Shown here one piece after another: positions 18,741 through 27,722 of a stretch of DNA of 64,000 nucleotides; within the stretch, counting starts at the first letter, position 1, and the number at the start of each line of letters is the position of its first letter. Source of the DNA: Sphingomonas morindae (GTDB lineage: Bacteria > Pseudomonadota > Alphaproteobacteria > Sphingomonadales > Sphingomonadaceae); NCBI RefSeq assembly GCF_023822065.1, contig NZ_CP084930.1, positions 1,504,001-1,568,000 on the forward strand, in the 5' to 3' direction. A program made the position numbers and the translations under genes. The notes under the pieces are model-generated. The model did no database searches, was not told the origin of the DNA, and was given only the letters and a program-made list of their open reading frames with translations.

Positions 18741-19505
18741 TCAGATCCGGCGGAACAGCGCGCCCGCGCCCCAGCCGATGACCAGCGAGAGCGCCACCGC
18801 CACCAGCCCATAGGCGATCGACCAGCGCCGCGCCGCCTGCGCCACCAGCCGCTCGAACCCCGTCTTGGCGACGCGCACCTCGCGCACCGCCGCCGCCACC
18901 ACGCGCCCGTCCTGGATCAGGAAGGTCTCGGCGGTGTAGCGCCCCACCGGTACCCGCGCCGGAATGGCGATGCGCGCGCGGTAGAGCACATGATCGCGGA
19001 TCGCCACGCCGCCCGCCTCCTCGCGATAGAGGCCGGCGCGCCGCTTGAGCGCGATCAGCCCGTCTTTGAAGCGCCGCTGCTCCTCCGGTAGCGCGCCCGA
19101 CACGGGCGACATCTGCAGGCTGTCCAGCCCCAGCTCGTAGATGAAGGCGGTGCGCGCATCCACCAGCCGGTCGATCGGGCGCGAGCTTGCCACCGCGTAG
19201 AAGCTGGGCGCGGAGCGGAACCGCGCGCTCTCCGCATTCACCCATATTCCCGCGATCTTGCGCTTCTGCCGCACGATCACCGATTCGGTCGGACCCTTGA
19301 GCACGATCGCGATATCCGCCGGCCGGTCGGGCATGATCCCGCCCGGATAGAGGATGGCGCCGAACAGCAGCAGCTCGTCGCCCGCGAAACTGTAGAGGAT
19401 GCGCACCGAATCGTCCGACACGTCGGGCACCAGCACCGGCTTGGCGGCGCCCAGGCAGAGCAGAGCGGCGAGCGCCGGCGCCAGCCGGCGGGCGGCCCGG
19501 CTCAT
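18741..19505 (-). CDS. TIGR02186-family membrane-anchored protein
   Basis: 254 residues. A cleavable-looking signal (LAPALAALLCLGAAKP) leads a beta-rich extracytoplasmic domain, and a C-terminal transmembrane helix (about 228-250, YGLVAVALSLVIGWGAG) anchors it. This matches the alphaproteobacterial family TIGR02186, which is found beside TauE/SafE sulfite exporters; the ATGA overlap with the exporter here fits that pattern. It is probably an accessory periplasmic component of the exporter, function unproven. Confidence 0.85.
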   Translation of the reverse strand: MSRAARRLAPALAALLCLGAAKPVLVPDVSDDSVRILYSFAGDELLLFGAILYPGGIMPDRPADIAIVLKGPTESVIVRQKRKIAGIWVNAESARFRSAPSFYAVASSRPIDRLVDARTAFIYELGLDSLQMSPVSGALPEEQRRFKDGLIALKRRAGLYREEAGGVAIRDHVLYRARIAIPARVPVGRYTAETFLIQDGRVVAAAVREVRVAKTGFERLVAQAARRWSIAYGLVAVALSLVIGWGAGALFRRI

Positions 19506-20419
19506 CCGCGTTCCACGCTGAAGATCTCGCCCGGCTGCCAGGTGAGCCCCACCGCCATGCGCACCGCCACCATCAGCACCAGCAGCGCGAGCAGCAGCCG
19601 CAGCCATTCCGGCCGCAGCCGCATCGCGAAGCGCGAGCCGAGCTGCGCGCCCGTGGCCGAGCCGATCAGCAGTAGCAGCGCCAGCACGATATCCACCGCC
19701 TGGGTGGTGACGGCGTGGATCATCGTCGTCGCGGCGGTGACGAACAGGATCTGGAACAGGCTGGTGCCCACCACCACCTGCGCCGACATGCCGAGCAGAT
19801 AGATCATCGCCGGCACCATCACGAAGCCGCCGCCGACGCCGAGCGACACCGTCAGCACGCCGGTCAGCGCGCCGAGCAGGAAGGGCGCGAGCGGCGAGAT
19901 GTAGAGGCCCGAGCGATAGAAGCGCCAGCGCATCGGCAGCCAGGCGATCAGCGGATGATGGCGGCGCTGGCTGCGCCGGGGCTTGGCGCCGCGCCGCTGC
20001 GCGAGGATGGTGGTGGTCGCCTCGTGCGCCATCAGGCCGCCGATCGATCCGAGCAGCAGCACATAGGTGAGCGCGATCACCGTATCGATCTGGCCGAGCC
20101 GCTGGAGCAGCCGGAACAGCAGCGCGCCCAGGCCGGAGCCGAGAATGCCGCCCGCCACCATCACGCTGCCCATGCGGAAATCCACGCCGCCGCGCCGCAC
20201 CTGCGCCAGCACGCCCGACACGCTCGCCCCGGTGATCTGGGTGGCCGAGGAGGCGACCGCGACGGCGGGCGGAATGCCGTAGAAGATCAGCAGCGGCGTG
20301 GTGAGGAAGCCGCCGCCGACCCCGAACATGCCCGACAGCAGCCCGACCCCGCCGCCGAGCAGCACCATCACCAGCATGTTCACCGAAAGCCCGGCGATCG
20401 GCAGATAGATATGCATCAT
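19502..20419 (-). CDS. TauE/SafE-family sulfite or sulfoacetate exporter
   Basis: 305 residues with about eight hydrophobic segments and the two repeated family motifs GLLSGMFGVGGGFLTTPLL (near 25-43) and VSLGVGGGFVMVPAMIYLL in the second half. TauE/SafE permeases export anions such as sulfite across the inner membrane. It is followed, with stop-start overlap, by the TIGR02186 partner. A CTAGCC element ends 5 nt before the double ATG, consistent with a near-leaderless transcript. Substrate specificity cannot be read from the sequence. Confidence 0.9.
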   Translation of the reverse strand: MMHIYLPIAGLSVNMLVMVLLGGGVGLLSGMFGVGGGFLTTPLLIFYGIPPAVAVASSATQITGASVSGVLAQVRRGGVDFRMGSVMVAGGILGSGLGALLFRLLQRLGQIDTVIALTYVLLLGSIGGLMAHEATTTILAQRRGAKPRRSQRRHHPLIAWLPMRWRFYRSGLYISPLAPFLLGALTGVLTVSLGVGGGFVMVPAMIYLLGMSAQVVVGTSLFQILFVTAATTMIHAVTTQAVDIVLALLLLIGSATGAQLGSRFAMRLRPEWLRLLLALLVLMVAVRMAVGLTWQPGEIFSVERG

Positions 20420-20424
20420 CGTCA

Positions 20425-20453
20425 GGCTAGTCGCTGATCCCCGCCGGTGGAAG
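20425..20453 (-). promoter_or_regulatory. tauE promoter, probably leaderless
   Basis: Minus strand CTTCCA, 17-bp spacer, CTAGCC (20430-20425), with the start codon at 20419. No Shine-Dalgarno lies between. Confidence 0.45.
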
Positions 20454-20505
20454 CGCCACCACCGTCGGAGAGCGTCCGCGTCGGGCCCGGGCGATCCGGC
20501 CCGCC

Positions 20506-22092
20506 TCAGAAGCCGAGCGTCAGCGTCAGCGCCGGGCCGCTCCCGGGCAGGCTGCGGCCGGCGAGGCGGAACCGCCAGTCGAGCGCGGCGCCCATCGTCG
20601 CGCCGGCCAGCGGCAGGCGCAGCACCAGGCCCGGACCGGCATCGATGCGCGCCGCGCCCGGCTGGGCGGCCCCCCAAAGGCCGAGCGTCGCCGCCACCTC
20701 GCTTCGGCCGCGCGTGGCGAGCGGACGGCCGAGTCGCGCCGCGCCATCGGCAAAGCCGCGCGGCCGCGCCGTGCCGATCAGGCCGGCCTGGCCATAGCCA
20801 TCCAGCCAGAGGCGGCGCGCCAGCGGCCGATGATGGAGCCCCGCGACGAGCAGCGCCGCCCAATCCGCCGGGCCGCCGCCGCGCAGCGGAACGCGCCGCT
20901 CCACCAGCAGATGCACGGGCAGCCTCGCCCGCACGCGCCAGTCGATCCCCGGCGCGATCTCGGCCTGAGGCGGCGCGGCGAGCGCGCGCGAGACGCGCAG
21001 CGAGGCCGCCAGCCGCCGCCCCTTGCCGATCGGATGCGTCAGCCGCATCCCCGCCTCGCTCCCGCCAAGCTCCCCGATCTCGGCGATCCGCGTCACCGCC
21101 GAGGGCGGCCGCACCAGCACCCACAGCCCGCCCTGCCAGCGGCTAGGTCCGGGCCGATGCCGCGCCGCGACCGGCGCCGGCCCGGGCGGCAGCGCCTCGG
21201 TCGGCGCGCGCCCGGCCTCCAGCGCCCGGGCCCGGGCGAGGCGCGCGGCATCCTCGCCATAGCGCGCCGGCGCCTCCGGCCGCGCGCCGAAATCGCCGTC
21301 CAGCGGCGGCATGGGCGCGATCGGCACGGTCGCCGACCATCCCGCGCCGATCGCCTCGGCTGCGGTCGGCGCCCGGGACGGCGCGGACGGAGCGGCCGGC
21401 GCCGGTGCGGGTCCGGCCGGAGCGATGCGCGACCGGGTGGAAGCCTCTCCCGCCGCGACGACGCCCACCCTACCGTCCGCGCCCCTTGATCGCGCACCAT
21501 CCGCCGCCTCTCCCGAGCGACCAGCACGCACCGCCAAGCGTGGGGCGCGATCGGGCGCTGGACGTCGGGCCGGATCCGCCCCCGCGCTCGCCTCCGCCAC
21601 GTCTCGAGGCGCAGCCTGCGCGGAGCGCACCGGCGCGACCGTCCCACTGGTCCCTGCGCCCGCCCGATCTGAAGCCTGCCCCGCAACCCCGGCCCGCCCC
21701 TCCTCCGCGCCCGCGAATCGCGCGCCGTCTGCCGCATCTCCCGTCGGCCGCGTCGCGCGCGCCCATGCTGCGGCGGGATCGGGCCTTTCGCGCCGGGCGC
21801 GGTCCCGCCCGGCCCCCGCCCCGCGCGCACCGCCAGGCGCGCCCGGCGGGGATCGCACCGGTCTGATCGCGAGGCGGATGTCCGCCGCGCCGGCGCGCCG
21901 CGCGATCAGCCCCCGCGCGCCGCCCGGCTTCGGCGTCGCCTTCCGCGTCTCCACGGGGCGCACCGCCTCCAGGCCGGGACGGCGTGCCCGCGTCTCCTCG
22001 CCGGCCGCGAGACGCAGCACGATCCGGCCCGCGATCCAGAGCGTGACGATCAGGGCCAGGGCGCGCAGCGGCGGCAGCCGGGCCGCCGTCAT
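20506..22092 (-). CDS. Predicted outer-membrane partner of NfrB-like glycosyltransferase
   Basis: 528 residues. One hydrophobic segment at about 9-31 (signal or anchor) is followed by roughly 240 residues of low-complexity Ala/Pro/Arg/Gly sequence and a C-terminal region (about 290-528) of alternating polar/hydrophobic strands ending LTLTLGF. A terminal Phe is the usual mark of BAM-assembled outer-membrane barrels. The gene overlaps the glycosyltransferase stop (ATGA), echoing the E. coli nfrB-nfrA pair, and the barrel end could correspond to the NfrA C-terminal domain; the TPR region of E. coli NfrA is absent. The barrel call and the NfrA relation are inference; the reading frame itself is clear from its coupling. 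Confidence 0.6.
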   Translation of the reverse strand: MTAARLPPLRALALIVTLWIAGRIVLRLAAGEETRARRPGLEAVRPVETRKATPKPGGARGLIARRAGAADIRLAIRPVRSPPGAPGGARGAGAGRDRARRERPDPAAAWARATRPTGDAADGARFAGAEEGRAGVAGQASDRAGAGTSGTVAPVRSAQAAPRDVAEASAGADPARRPAPDRAPRLAVRAGRSGEAADGARSRGADGRVGVVAAGEASTRSRIAPAGPAPAPAAPSAPSRAPTAAEAIGAGWSATVPIAPMPPLDGDFGARPEAPARYGEDAARLARARALEAGRAPTEALPPGPAPVAARHRPGPSRWQGGLWVLVRPPSAVTRIAEIGELGGSEAGMRLTHPIGKGRRLAASLRVSRALAAPPQAEIAPGIDWRVRARLPVHLLVERRVPLRGGGPADWAALLVAGLHHRPLARRLWLDGYGQAGLIGTARPRGFADGAARLGRPLATRGRSEVAATLGLWGAAQPGAARIDAGPGLVLRLPLAGATMGAALDWRFRLAGRSLPGSGPALTLTLGF

Positions 22093-23450
22093 GCGTCCGG
22101 ATCCGGAAAATCATGCTCGGTCTTGTCCCAGCGCACGCGGCCGGTGCGGCGCAGCGCCAGATACAGGCCGATCGCGCGGAGGCTCGCCGCCATCGCCACG
22201 AGATTGCCGATCAGGAGGTGCACAGGGGTGAGCAGCGCGAGGCGCCAGCCATGGTCGCGCGCGGTGAAGCCGGCGCGCACCGCCATCCGCCAGCCGAGCA
22301 GCGCCAGCGTCGCGCCGATAAGTGGCGGTGGCGGAACCGGTGCCGGGCCGCCGCCGATCGCGCGCGCGATCGCGCCGAGCAGCGGACCGAGATAGGCGGC
22401 GAAGAGGATCAGCGCGGCGAGCGGCGGCCGGCGGTCGCGCAGCAGCATCCAGCGATCGGCCGGGCCGCCGCGCCAGCCCAGCCGGGTCCAGCCGAACAGC
22501 GCGATCCCCGCGATCCAGCGGCTCTTCTGCTTGGTCGCGGCGGCGAGGCTGGCGGGAAAACAGGCGCGCACCGCCACCGGCGGCGCGCCGGGCCGCGCCG
22601 GCAGGCGGACAAAGGCGCTCCGCCCGCCCAGTGCGCGCACGCGCAGGCCGAGTTCATAATCCTCGGTGAGGCTGTCCGCGTCGAACGGACCGGCGCCGCC
22701 GCCGGCGAGCCGGGCGAGCATCGCGGGCCGGAGCGCGCAGCCCGTGCCGGCGGAGGGCAGCGCCGCGCCCATCGCCGCGCGGATCGGCAGGAGCTTGCCG
22801 TGCGCCTCGGCGAACTCGCCCGCATAATGGCCCGATACCAGCCGCGCCCAGGCGCCGCGCCGCCGCACCGGCACGGCGTGGACGGGCAGCTGGACAAGGT
22901 CGAACCGCTCGATCAGCGCGTCGAACAGTGCCAGCTCGTCGCCATGCACCTCATCCTCGGCGTCATGCAGCACCACCGCCTTGGCCGGGCGCCCGGTGCG
23001 CGCCTCATCGGCGCGGAGCGCGCGCCACAGCCAGTTGAGGCAACTCGCCTTGGTGGTCGGCCCGGGACGGTCGCCGATCACCAGCCGCATGCGCGGATCG
23101 CCGCCGGCGGCGGCGCGCACCGCCACCCGCGTCGGCCGGTCATTGGGATAGGTGCCGATATAGAGGCGCCAGTCGGGATGGCGCAGCCGGGCGCGGGCGG
23201 TCGCCACCATCGCGCCGATCACGCGCGCCTCGCCCCAGGCGGGCACGAACAGCACCAGCCGGCCCGGCCGATCGGGGGCGAGATCGGCGAGCGTGGCCGG
23301 CGGAGGACGGCGGCGCGACGCCCGGCGGCGTCCCAGGCCGCGCATCAGCCAGGCCAGGTCGATCGCCAGATCGTCCAGCCCGGCCACCAGGATGCCCACC
23401 ACGGCGAAGAGCATCAGCTCGCGCGCGGCGGCCGCCAGAGCCGCGTCCAT
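22089..23450 (-). CDS. NfrB-like membrane glycosyltransferase (GT2)
   Basis: 453 residues. A first membrane segment (about 10-30) precedes a family-2 glycosyltransferase domain with VPAWGEARVI, the acidic HDAEDEVH (DxD-type) site, TEDYELGLRVRALGG and the QKSRWIAGIALFGW acceptor motif; three or so transmembrane helices follow. This arrangement is that of NfrB, the inner-membrane synthase that with NfrA makes the N4 glycan receptor in E. coli. E. coli NfrB is much longer and carries a C-terminal c-di-GMP-binding MshEN domain, absent here. ATG 23450 is chosen over GTG 23456 because a G6 tract lies 5 nt upstream. Confidence 0.85.
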   Translation of the reverse strand: MDAALAAAARELMLFAVVGILVAGLDDLAIDLAWLMRGLGRRRASRRRPPPATLADLAPDRPGRLVLFVPAWGEARVIGAMVATARARLRHPDWRLYIGTYPNDRPTRVAVRAAAGGDPRMRLVIGDRPGPTTKASCLNWLWRALRADEARTGRPAKAVVLHDAEDEVHGDELALFDALIERFDLVQLPVHAVPVRRRGAWARLVSGHYAGEFAEAHGKLLPIRAAMGAALPSAGTGCALRPAMLARLAGGGAGPFDADSLTEDYELGLRVRALGGRSAFVRLPARPGAPPVAVRACFPASLAAATKQKSRWIAGIALFGWTRLGWRGGPADRWMLLRDRRPPLAALILFAAYLGPLLGAIARAIGGGPAPVPPPPLIGATLALLGWRMAVRAGFTARDHGWRLALLTPVHLLIGNLVAMAASLRAIGLYLALRRTGRVRWDKTEHDFPDPDA

Positions 23451-23662
23451 TGCCACCCCCCGCGCGGACGATGCGCGGGCCCGGCGTCTCGGTCAGCCTC
23501 GTAATGCGCCGGAGCGGTCGGCCGACATTCCCCCAAGTCGCCGCCCTGCGCGCCACCCGCTATGCAGGCGGTTCGCGCGGATCCTTGCCCGGCGGCGCCG
23601 ACTCAGGCTCGGGCGGGGCCTGCCATATTGTGCCGCGACGCGCGCTCGGCCATGCAGGGGCC

Positions 23663-24259
23663 ATGGCCCGCGCGCTCCGCCTCCAGCATTTCCTGCCCTA
23701 TCGGCTGTCGATCGCCTCCAACCAGGTGAGCGGGCTGGTGGCCGAGGCCTATGATCGGCTGTTCGGCCTGTCGATCCCCGAATGGCGCGTGGTGACGGTG
23801 CTGGCCGAGGCGGCGCCCTTGAGCCAGCTCGATATTGTCGGGCGCACGCTGATGGACAAGATGACGGTGAGCCGCGCGGTGCGGCCGCTGGTGGCGCGCG
23901 GCCTTCTGGATCGGGAAACGCACAAGGGTGATCGCCGCGCCCAGCATCTCCGGCTCAGCACCGCCGGCCGATCGCTGTACGAATGCGTCGCCCCCCAGGC
24001 GCTGGCGATGGAGGCGGCGCTGCTCGAAGGCTTTACCGCCGCCGAGGTGGCGGCGCTGGAAAGCGCGCTCGATCGGTTGCGCGCGCGCGCGGCGGCGCTG
24101 AGCCGCGATGCCGGTCAGTCGGTCGGGGTCGATGCCGGCGCCGCGGCGGCGGCCGGCGATGGCGCGGTGGCGGCGATGGGCAGGCCGGCGGGCGGCGTGC
24201 CGGGATCGAGCAGCGCCGCCGTCTCGATCCGGTCGAGCGCGCCGCGCCCGGCCAGATAG
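23663..24259 (+). CDS. MarR-family transcriptional regulator with long tail
   Basis: 198 residues. Residues 1-145 form a winged-helix MarR protein: PYRLSIASNQVSGLVAEAYDRLFGLSIPEWRVV, the recognition helix region DKMTVSRAVRPLVARGLL, and the wing RETHKGDRRAQHL. MarR proteins are usually ligand-responsive repressors. The last 50 residues are Ala/Gly/Ser-rich and lie antisense to the end of the Mic60-like gene, a 145-nt convergent overlap, so the tail is probably not conserved. The ATG at 23663 starts just before the family fold (MARALRLQHFLPY). Target genes are not evident. Confidence 0.85.
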   Translation: MARALRLQHFLPYRLSIASNQVSGLVAEAYDRLFGLSIPEWRVVTVLAEAAPLSQLDIVGRTLMDKMTVSRAVRPLVARGLLDRETHKGDRRAQHLRLSTAGRSLYECVAPQALAMEAALLEGFTAAEVAALESALDRLRARAAALSRDAGQSVGVDAGAAAAAGDGAVAAMGRPAGGVPGSSSAAVSIRSSAPRPAR

Positions 24260-25035
24260 CGCCGCGCCGCGCCGATCCAGGCGGCGGCGGGGCGATGATC
24301 GGGCAGGCGGATGATCTCGGCCAGCGCGCCATCCACCTGTCCCGCCTCGATCAGCCGCTGCGCGCGCGCGACGCGATCGGCGGGGCGGTTGGCGGGCTCG
24401 CCCGAGCGGCGGATCACCACCAGCCCGGCAAAGGCCTGGCGCAGGCTGCGCCACCAGCTCTGATCCGCGCTCTCGCCGCTCGCCAGCTGCGGCGCGATGG
24501 CGTCGAGCCCGGTCTGCAGCTCGGCCAGCGTCACCGGCTGGCGCGCGGCGGAGAGCAGCGTCGCCACCGCCTCGGCCTGGTCATGGCCGAAGCGCTGGCG
24601 CAGCAGACCCTCGATATAGCCGAGCTGGAGCCCGCGATCGAGCGCGCGGCGCGCGGCGAAGGCGACGAGCAGCCCCTCGGCGCGGCTGGCGTCGCCGGTG
24701 GCGGCACGCGCCTGCGTCTCGATCGCGTCCACCTTCTCCTCGAGCAGGGCGATCTCGGCGCGGGTATCGGCGCTCTCCGCCGCCGCCGCGCCGCCACGCG
24801 CGATCGGCGCCGAAGCGGCGGTGGCGGACGGCGCGGGCGCCGGGGCGAGGCGGCGCGCCCGCGCGATCGCGGCTTGCGCCTCGGCCTGGGGCACGAGGCC
24901 GATCAGCCCGGCCGCGCGCGCATTATGGCCGAGCGCATAGCCCGCCGCCAGCAGCCCGCCGAGAAAGGCGAGCAGCACCAGCAGCAGCCAGGGCCAGAGC
25001 CGGCGGGGCGGTGCGCCTGAGAATTCGCTGTCCAT
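24115..25035 (-). CDS. Alphaproteobacterial Mic60/mitofilin-like protein
   Basis: 306 residues. N-terminal transmembrane helix (about 13-35, LWPWLLLVLLAFLGGLLAAGYAL), a short Ala/Pro linker, a coiled-coil stretch near 90-115 (RAEIALLEEKVDAIETQARA) and a C-terminal helical domain. This layout and position directly after hemC-hemD are those of bacterial Mic60, the ancestor of the mitochondrial cristae protein, which shapes intracytoplasmic membranes in some alphaproteobacteria. It starts 9 nt after the hemD stop and is therefore likely in the hem operon. Homology is judged on architecture and context, so a profile search would be needed to confirm. Confidence 0.72.
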   Translation of the reverse strand: MDSEFSGAPPRRLWPWLLLVLLAFLGGLLAAGYALGHNARAAGLIGLVPQAEAQAAIARARRLAPAPAPSATAASAPIARGGAAAAESADTRAEIALLEEKVDAIETQARAATGDASRAEGLLVAFAARRALDRGLQLGYIEGLLRQRFGHDQAEAVATLLSAARQPVTLAELQTGLDAIAPQLASGESADQSWWRSLRQAFAGLVVIRRSGEPANRPADRVARAQRLIEAGQVDGALAEIIRLPDHRPAAAWIGAARRYLAGRGALDRIETAALLDPGTPPAGLPIAATAPSPAAAAAPASTPTD

Positions 25036-25044
25036 CGGCGCCCC

Positions 25045-25710
25045 CTATTCGTCCTTGCCCTGATCGCACAGCTTGGCCGCCGCCGCCAGCAGCGCGCGGT
25101 CGGTGGGCCGCGCGGCGATCGCGGTGGCGCGCCAGCCCGGGCCGGCCGCCGCCAGCGCGCGCGCGCTGATCGCCGCCACCGCGACATCCCCCCGCGACTC
25201 CACCAGCGCCGCGAAGCGCGCGGCGGCGCGCGGCGAGTGGAGCAGCGCCACCGCCTGCGGCAGCGCCTGCCGCGCCGCCTCGGGCAGTGTTTCCACCGCA
25301 TCGGCGGCATAGACGATCCGCACCTCGGCGCGCGCCGGGCGATGCTCGCGGCCCGCCAGGTGGAGCAGCCGCGTCACGCCCTCGGCCTCGGCGCGCGCGA
25401 CGATCGCTTCGATTCCGGCCTCGCCCGCGATGATCCGGCTGAAGCCCGCCGCGCGCGCCGCCTCGGCGGTGGCGGCGCCGACCGCATAGACCGGCAGCGC
25501 GCGATAGGCGGCGAGCGCCGCCCCGCCCTCGCGCGCGGCATTGGCGCTGGTCATCAGAATGGCTTCGGGCGGCGCGGGAGGCGGGGTCCAGGCGATCGGC
25601 CGCACGGTGAAGAGCGGCGCCACCACCGGCGCGAGGCCCAGCGCCTCGGCGGCGCGCGCCGTCTCCTCCGCCCCCGGCGCCGGCCGCAGCACGAGCACCG
25701 CGCGGCTCAT
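25045..25710 (-). CDS. hemD: Uroporphyrinogen-III synthase
   Basis: 221 residues. The sequence is divergent, as usual for HemD, but ILMTSANAAREGGAAL (substrate-binding Ser/Asn region), LPVYAVGAATAEAARAAGF and the C-terminal VAAISARALAAAG fit. It closes and flips ring D of hydroxymethylbilane. Its ATG overlaps the hemC stop (ATGA), and haem order hemC-hemD supports the call. Confidence 0.9.
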   Translation of the reverse strand: MSRAVLVLRPAPGAEETARAAEALGLAPVVAPLFTVRPIAWTPPPAPPEAILMTSANAAREGGAALAAYRALPVYAVGAATAEAARAAGFSRIIAGEAGIEAIVARAEAEGVTRLLHLAGREHRPARAEVRIVYAADAVETLPEAARQALPQAVALLHSPRAAARFAALVESRGDVAVAAISARALAAAGPGWRATAIAARPTDRALLAAAAKLCDQGKDE

Positions 25711-26642
25711 CGCGGCGGCGTGAACAGGCGCGCCAGCGCGGGCGGCGCGTCGGCGAGCAGCGCGTGCGCGAGCGCGGCCGCCGCGCCCGGCGTGTCGCGC
25801 GGCAGCGCGCGCACGCCCTGGCAGGTCAGTGCGCCATCCTCGCTGAGCAGCTGCGCCACCAGGGTCAGCTCGCGCGCGCCCGTCACCTGCGCCAGCGCCG
25901 CCACCGGCGCGCGGCAATCGGCGCCGAGCGCGGCCAGCAGCGCCCGCTCGGCGGCGACGCAGACATGGGTGTCGTCATCGTCGATCGCGGCGAGCCGCGC
26001 CGCCAGCGCCGCATCATCGGCGCGGCACTCGACGCCCACCGCGCCCTGCGCCGGCGCCGGCAGCATCGCCTCGATCGCGAGCGGCACGCCAACGCTGTCG
26101 CGCCCGAGCCGGATCAGCCCGGCGGCGGCGAGCAGCGTCGCCTCGGCCTCGCCCGCCGCGAGCTTGGCGAGCCGCGTGTCGACATTGCCGCGAAACGGCA
26201 TCACGCGCAGATCGGGCCGGCGATGGCGCAGCTGCGCGGCGCGGCGCGGCGAGGAGGTGCCGATCCGCGCGCCCGCCGCCAGCGCGTCGAGCGTGGGCGC
26301 GCCCACCAGCCGATCGCGCACATCGGCGCGCGGCAGCATCGCCGCGATGCGCAGCGTGGCGGGGCGGATCGTCTCGACATCCTTCATCGAATGCACCGCG
26401 CAATCGATGCGGCCCTCGTGCAGCGCCTGGTCCAGCTCCTTGGTCCACAGCGCCTTGCCGCCGATCTCGGCGAGCGGCCGATCCTGCACGCGATCGCCGG
26501 TGGTGCGCAGCGGCACGATCTCGATGCCCTCCTCGCCAAGGCCATGGGCGGCGCGCAGCCGCTCCGCGACCATGCGGGCCTGGACGAGCGCGAGCGGCGA
26601 ACCGCGCGTGCCGAGACGGATCGGACGGGACAATATCGTCAT
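25707..26642 (-). CDS. hemC: Porphobilinogen deaminase (hydroxymethylbilane synthase)
   Basis: 311 residues. Key positions are RLGTRGSPLALVQA at the N-terminus, the catalytic Asp in HSMKDVE, GTSSPRRAAQL, RGNVDTRLAKL and the cofactor-attachment Cys in LGADCRAPVAAL. The enzyme polymerises four porphobilinogens to hydroxymethylbilane. It begins 45 bp from the divergent tsaD start and has a candidate promoter overlapping that interval. Confidence 0.96.
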   Translation of the reverse strand: MTILSRPIRLGTRGSPLALVQARMVAERLRAAHGLGEEGIEIVPLRTTGDRVQDRPLAEIGGKALWTKELDQALHEGRIDCAVHSMKDVETIRPATLRIAAMLPRADVRDRLVGAPTLDALAAGARIGTSSPRRAAQLRHRRPDLRVMPFRGNVDTRLAKLAAGEAEATLLAAAGLIRLGRDSVGVPLAIEAMLPAPAQGAVGVECRADDAALAARLAAIDDDDTHVCVAAERALLAALGADCRAPVAALAQVTGARELTLVAQLLSEDGALTCQGVRALPRDTPGAAAALAHALLADAPPALARLFTPPR

Positions 26643-26651
26643 CAATGGTTG

Positions 26652-26680
26652 CCCTAGCCGCCCCGGGCGGTGCAGGGAAG
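26652..26680 (-). promoter_or_regulatory. hemC operon promoter, near-leaderless
   Basis: Minus strand CTTCCC (26680-26675), exactly 17 bp, CTAGGG (26657-26652); the hemC ATG is at 26642. A start 6-7 nt past the -10 leaves about two or three nucleotides of leader. It occupies the whole hemC/tsaD divergent spacer. Confidence 0.5.
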
Positions 26681-26687
26681 CTGGCCC

Positions 26688-27722
26688 ATGCCTCTCATTC
26701 TCGGCCTTGAGTCCTCCTGCGACGAAACCGCCGCCGCGCTTGTCGACGACAGCCGCCGCATCCGCGCCCATGCGCTCGCCGGCCAGGAGGCGGCGCATGC
26801 GCCCTTTGGCGGCGTCGTGCCCGAGATCGCCGCGCGCGCCCATGTCGAGGCGCTCGGCCCGCTGGTCGAGCGCGCCTTGGCCGAGGCCGGGGTCGGGCTC
26901 GACGCGGTGGATGCGATCGCCGCCACCGCCGGGCCGGGGCTGATCGGCGGGGTCATGGTCGGCCTGCTGATGGCCAAGGGCCTCGCGCTCGCCACGGGCA
27001 AGCCGCTGATCGCGGTCAACCATCTCGAAGGCCATGCGCTCTCGCCGCGGCTCGCGGCGCCCGACCTCGCCTTTCCCTATCTGCTGCTGCTGGTGTCGGG
27101 GGGGCATTGCCAGCTGCTCTTCGTGGAAGGGGTCGGCCGCTATCGCCGGCTCGCCACCACCATCGACGATGCCGCCGGCGAGGCCTTTGACAAGACGGCC
27201 AAGCTGCTCGGCCTCGGCTTTCCCGGCGGGCCGGCGGTGGAGCGCGCCGCCGCGCGCGGCGATGCCCGCGCGGTGCCGCTGCCGCGCCCGCTCAAGGGCT
27301 CGGCCGAGCCGCATTTCTCCTTCGCCGGCCTGAAGAGCGCGGTGCTCCGCGCCCGCGATTCGGGGCGCTACCGGGCCGAGGACATCGCCGCCTCCTTCCA
27401 GCAGGCGGTGGTCGAGTGCCTGATCGATCGCACCGCCCGGGCGCTCGCCGCCAGCGCCGGCGCCACCGCGCTGGTGGTGGCGGGCGGGGTCGCCGCCAAT
27501 GGCGCGGTGCGGGGCGCGCTCCAGGCGCTCGCCGCCGCGCACGATCTCCCCTTCGTCGCGCCGCCGCAATGGCTGTGCACCGACAATGGCGCGATGATCG
27601 CCTGGGCCGGGGCCGAACGGCTCGCCGCCGGGTTGGTCGATCCGCTGGACACGCCGGCGCGGGCGCGCTGGCCGCTCGATCCCGAGGCGGAGCGGGTGCG
27701 CGGCGCGGGAGTCAAGGCATGA
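26688..27722 (+). CDS. tsaD: tRNA N6-adenosine threonylcarbamoyltransferase
   Basis: 344 residues. The ASKHA fold signature [17 protein letters not shown] opens the protein, metal ligands lie in ARAHVEAL and VNHLEGHA, and [12 protein letters not shown] and [13 protein letters not shown] near the C-terminus are conserved. With TsaB/TsaE it transfers threonylcarbamoyl to A37 of ANN-decoding tRNAs. The stop overlaps the gpsA start (ATGA). Start at 26688 gives [10 protein letters not shown]. Confidence 0.97.
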   Translation: MPLILGLESSCDETAAALVDDSRRIRAHALAGQEAAHAPFGGVVPEIAARAHVEALGPLVERALAEAGVGLDAVDAIAATAGPGLIGGVMVGLLMAKGLALATGKPLIAVNHLEGHALSPRLAAPDLAFPYLLLLVSGGHCQLLFVEGVGRYRRLATTIDDAAGEAFDKTAKLLGLGFPGGPAVERAAARGDARAVPLPRPLKGSAEPHFSFAGLKSAVLRARDSGRYRAEDIAASFQQAVVECLIDRTARALAASAGATALVVAGGVAANGAVRGALQALAAAHDLPFVAPPQWLCTDNGAMIAWAGAERLAAGLVDPLDTPARARWPLDPEAERVRGAGVKA

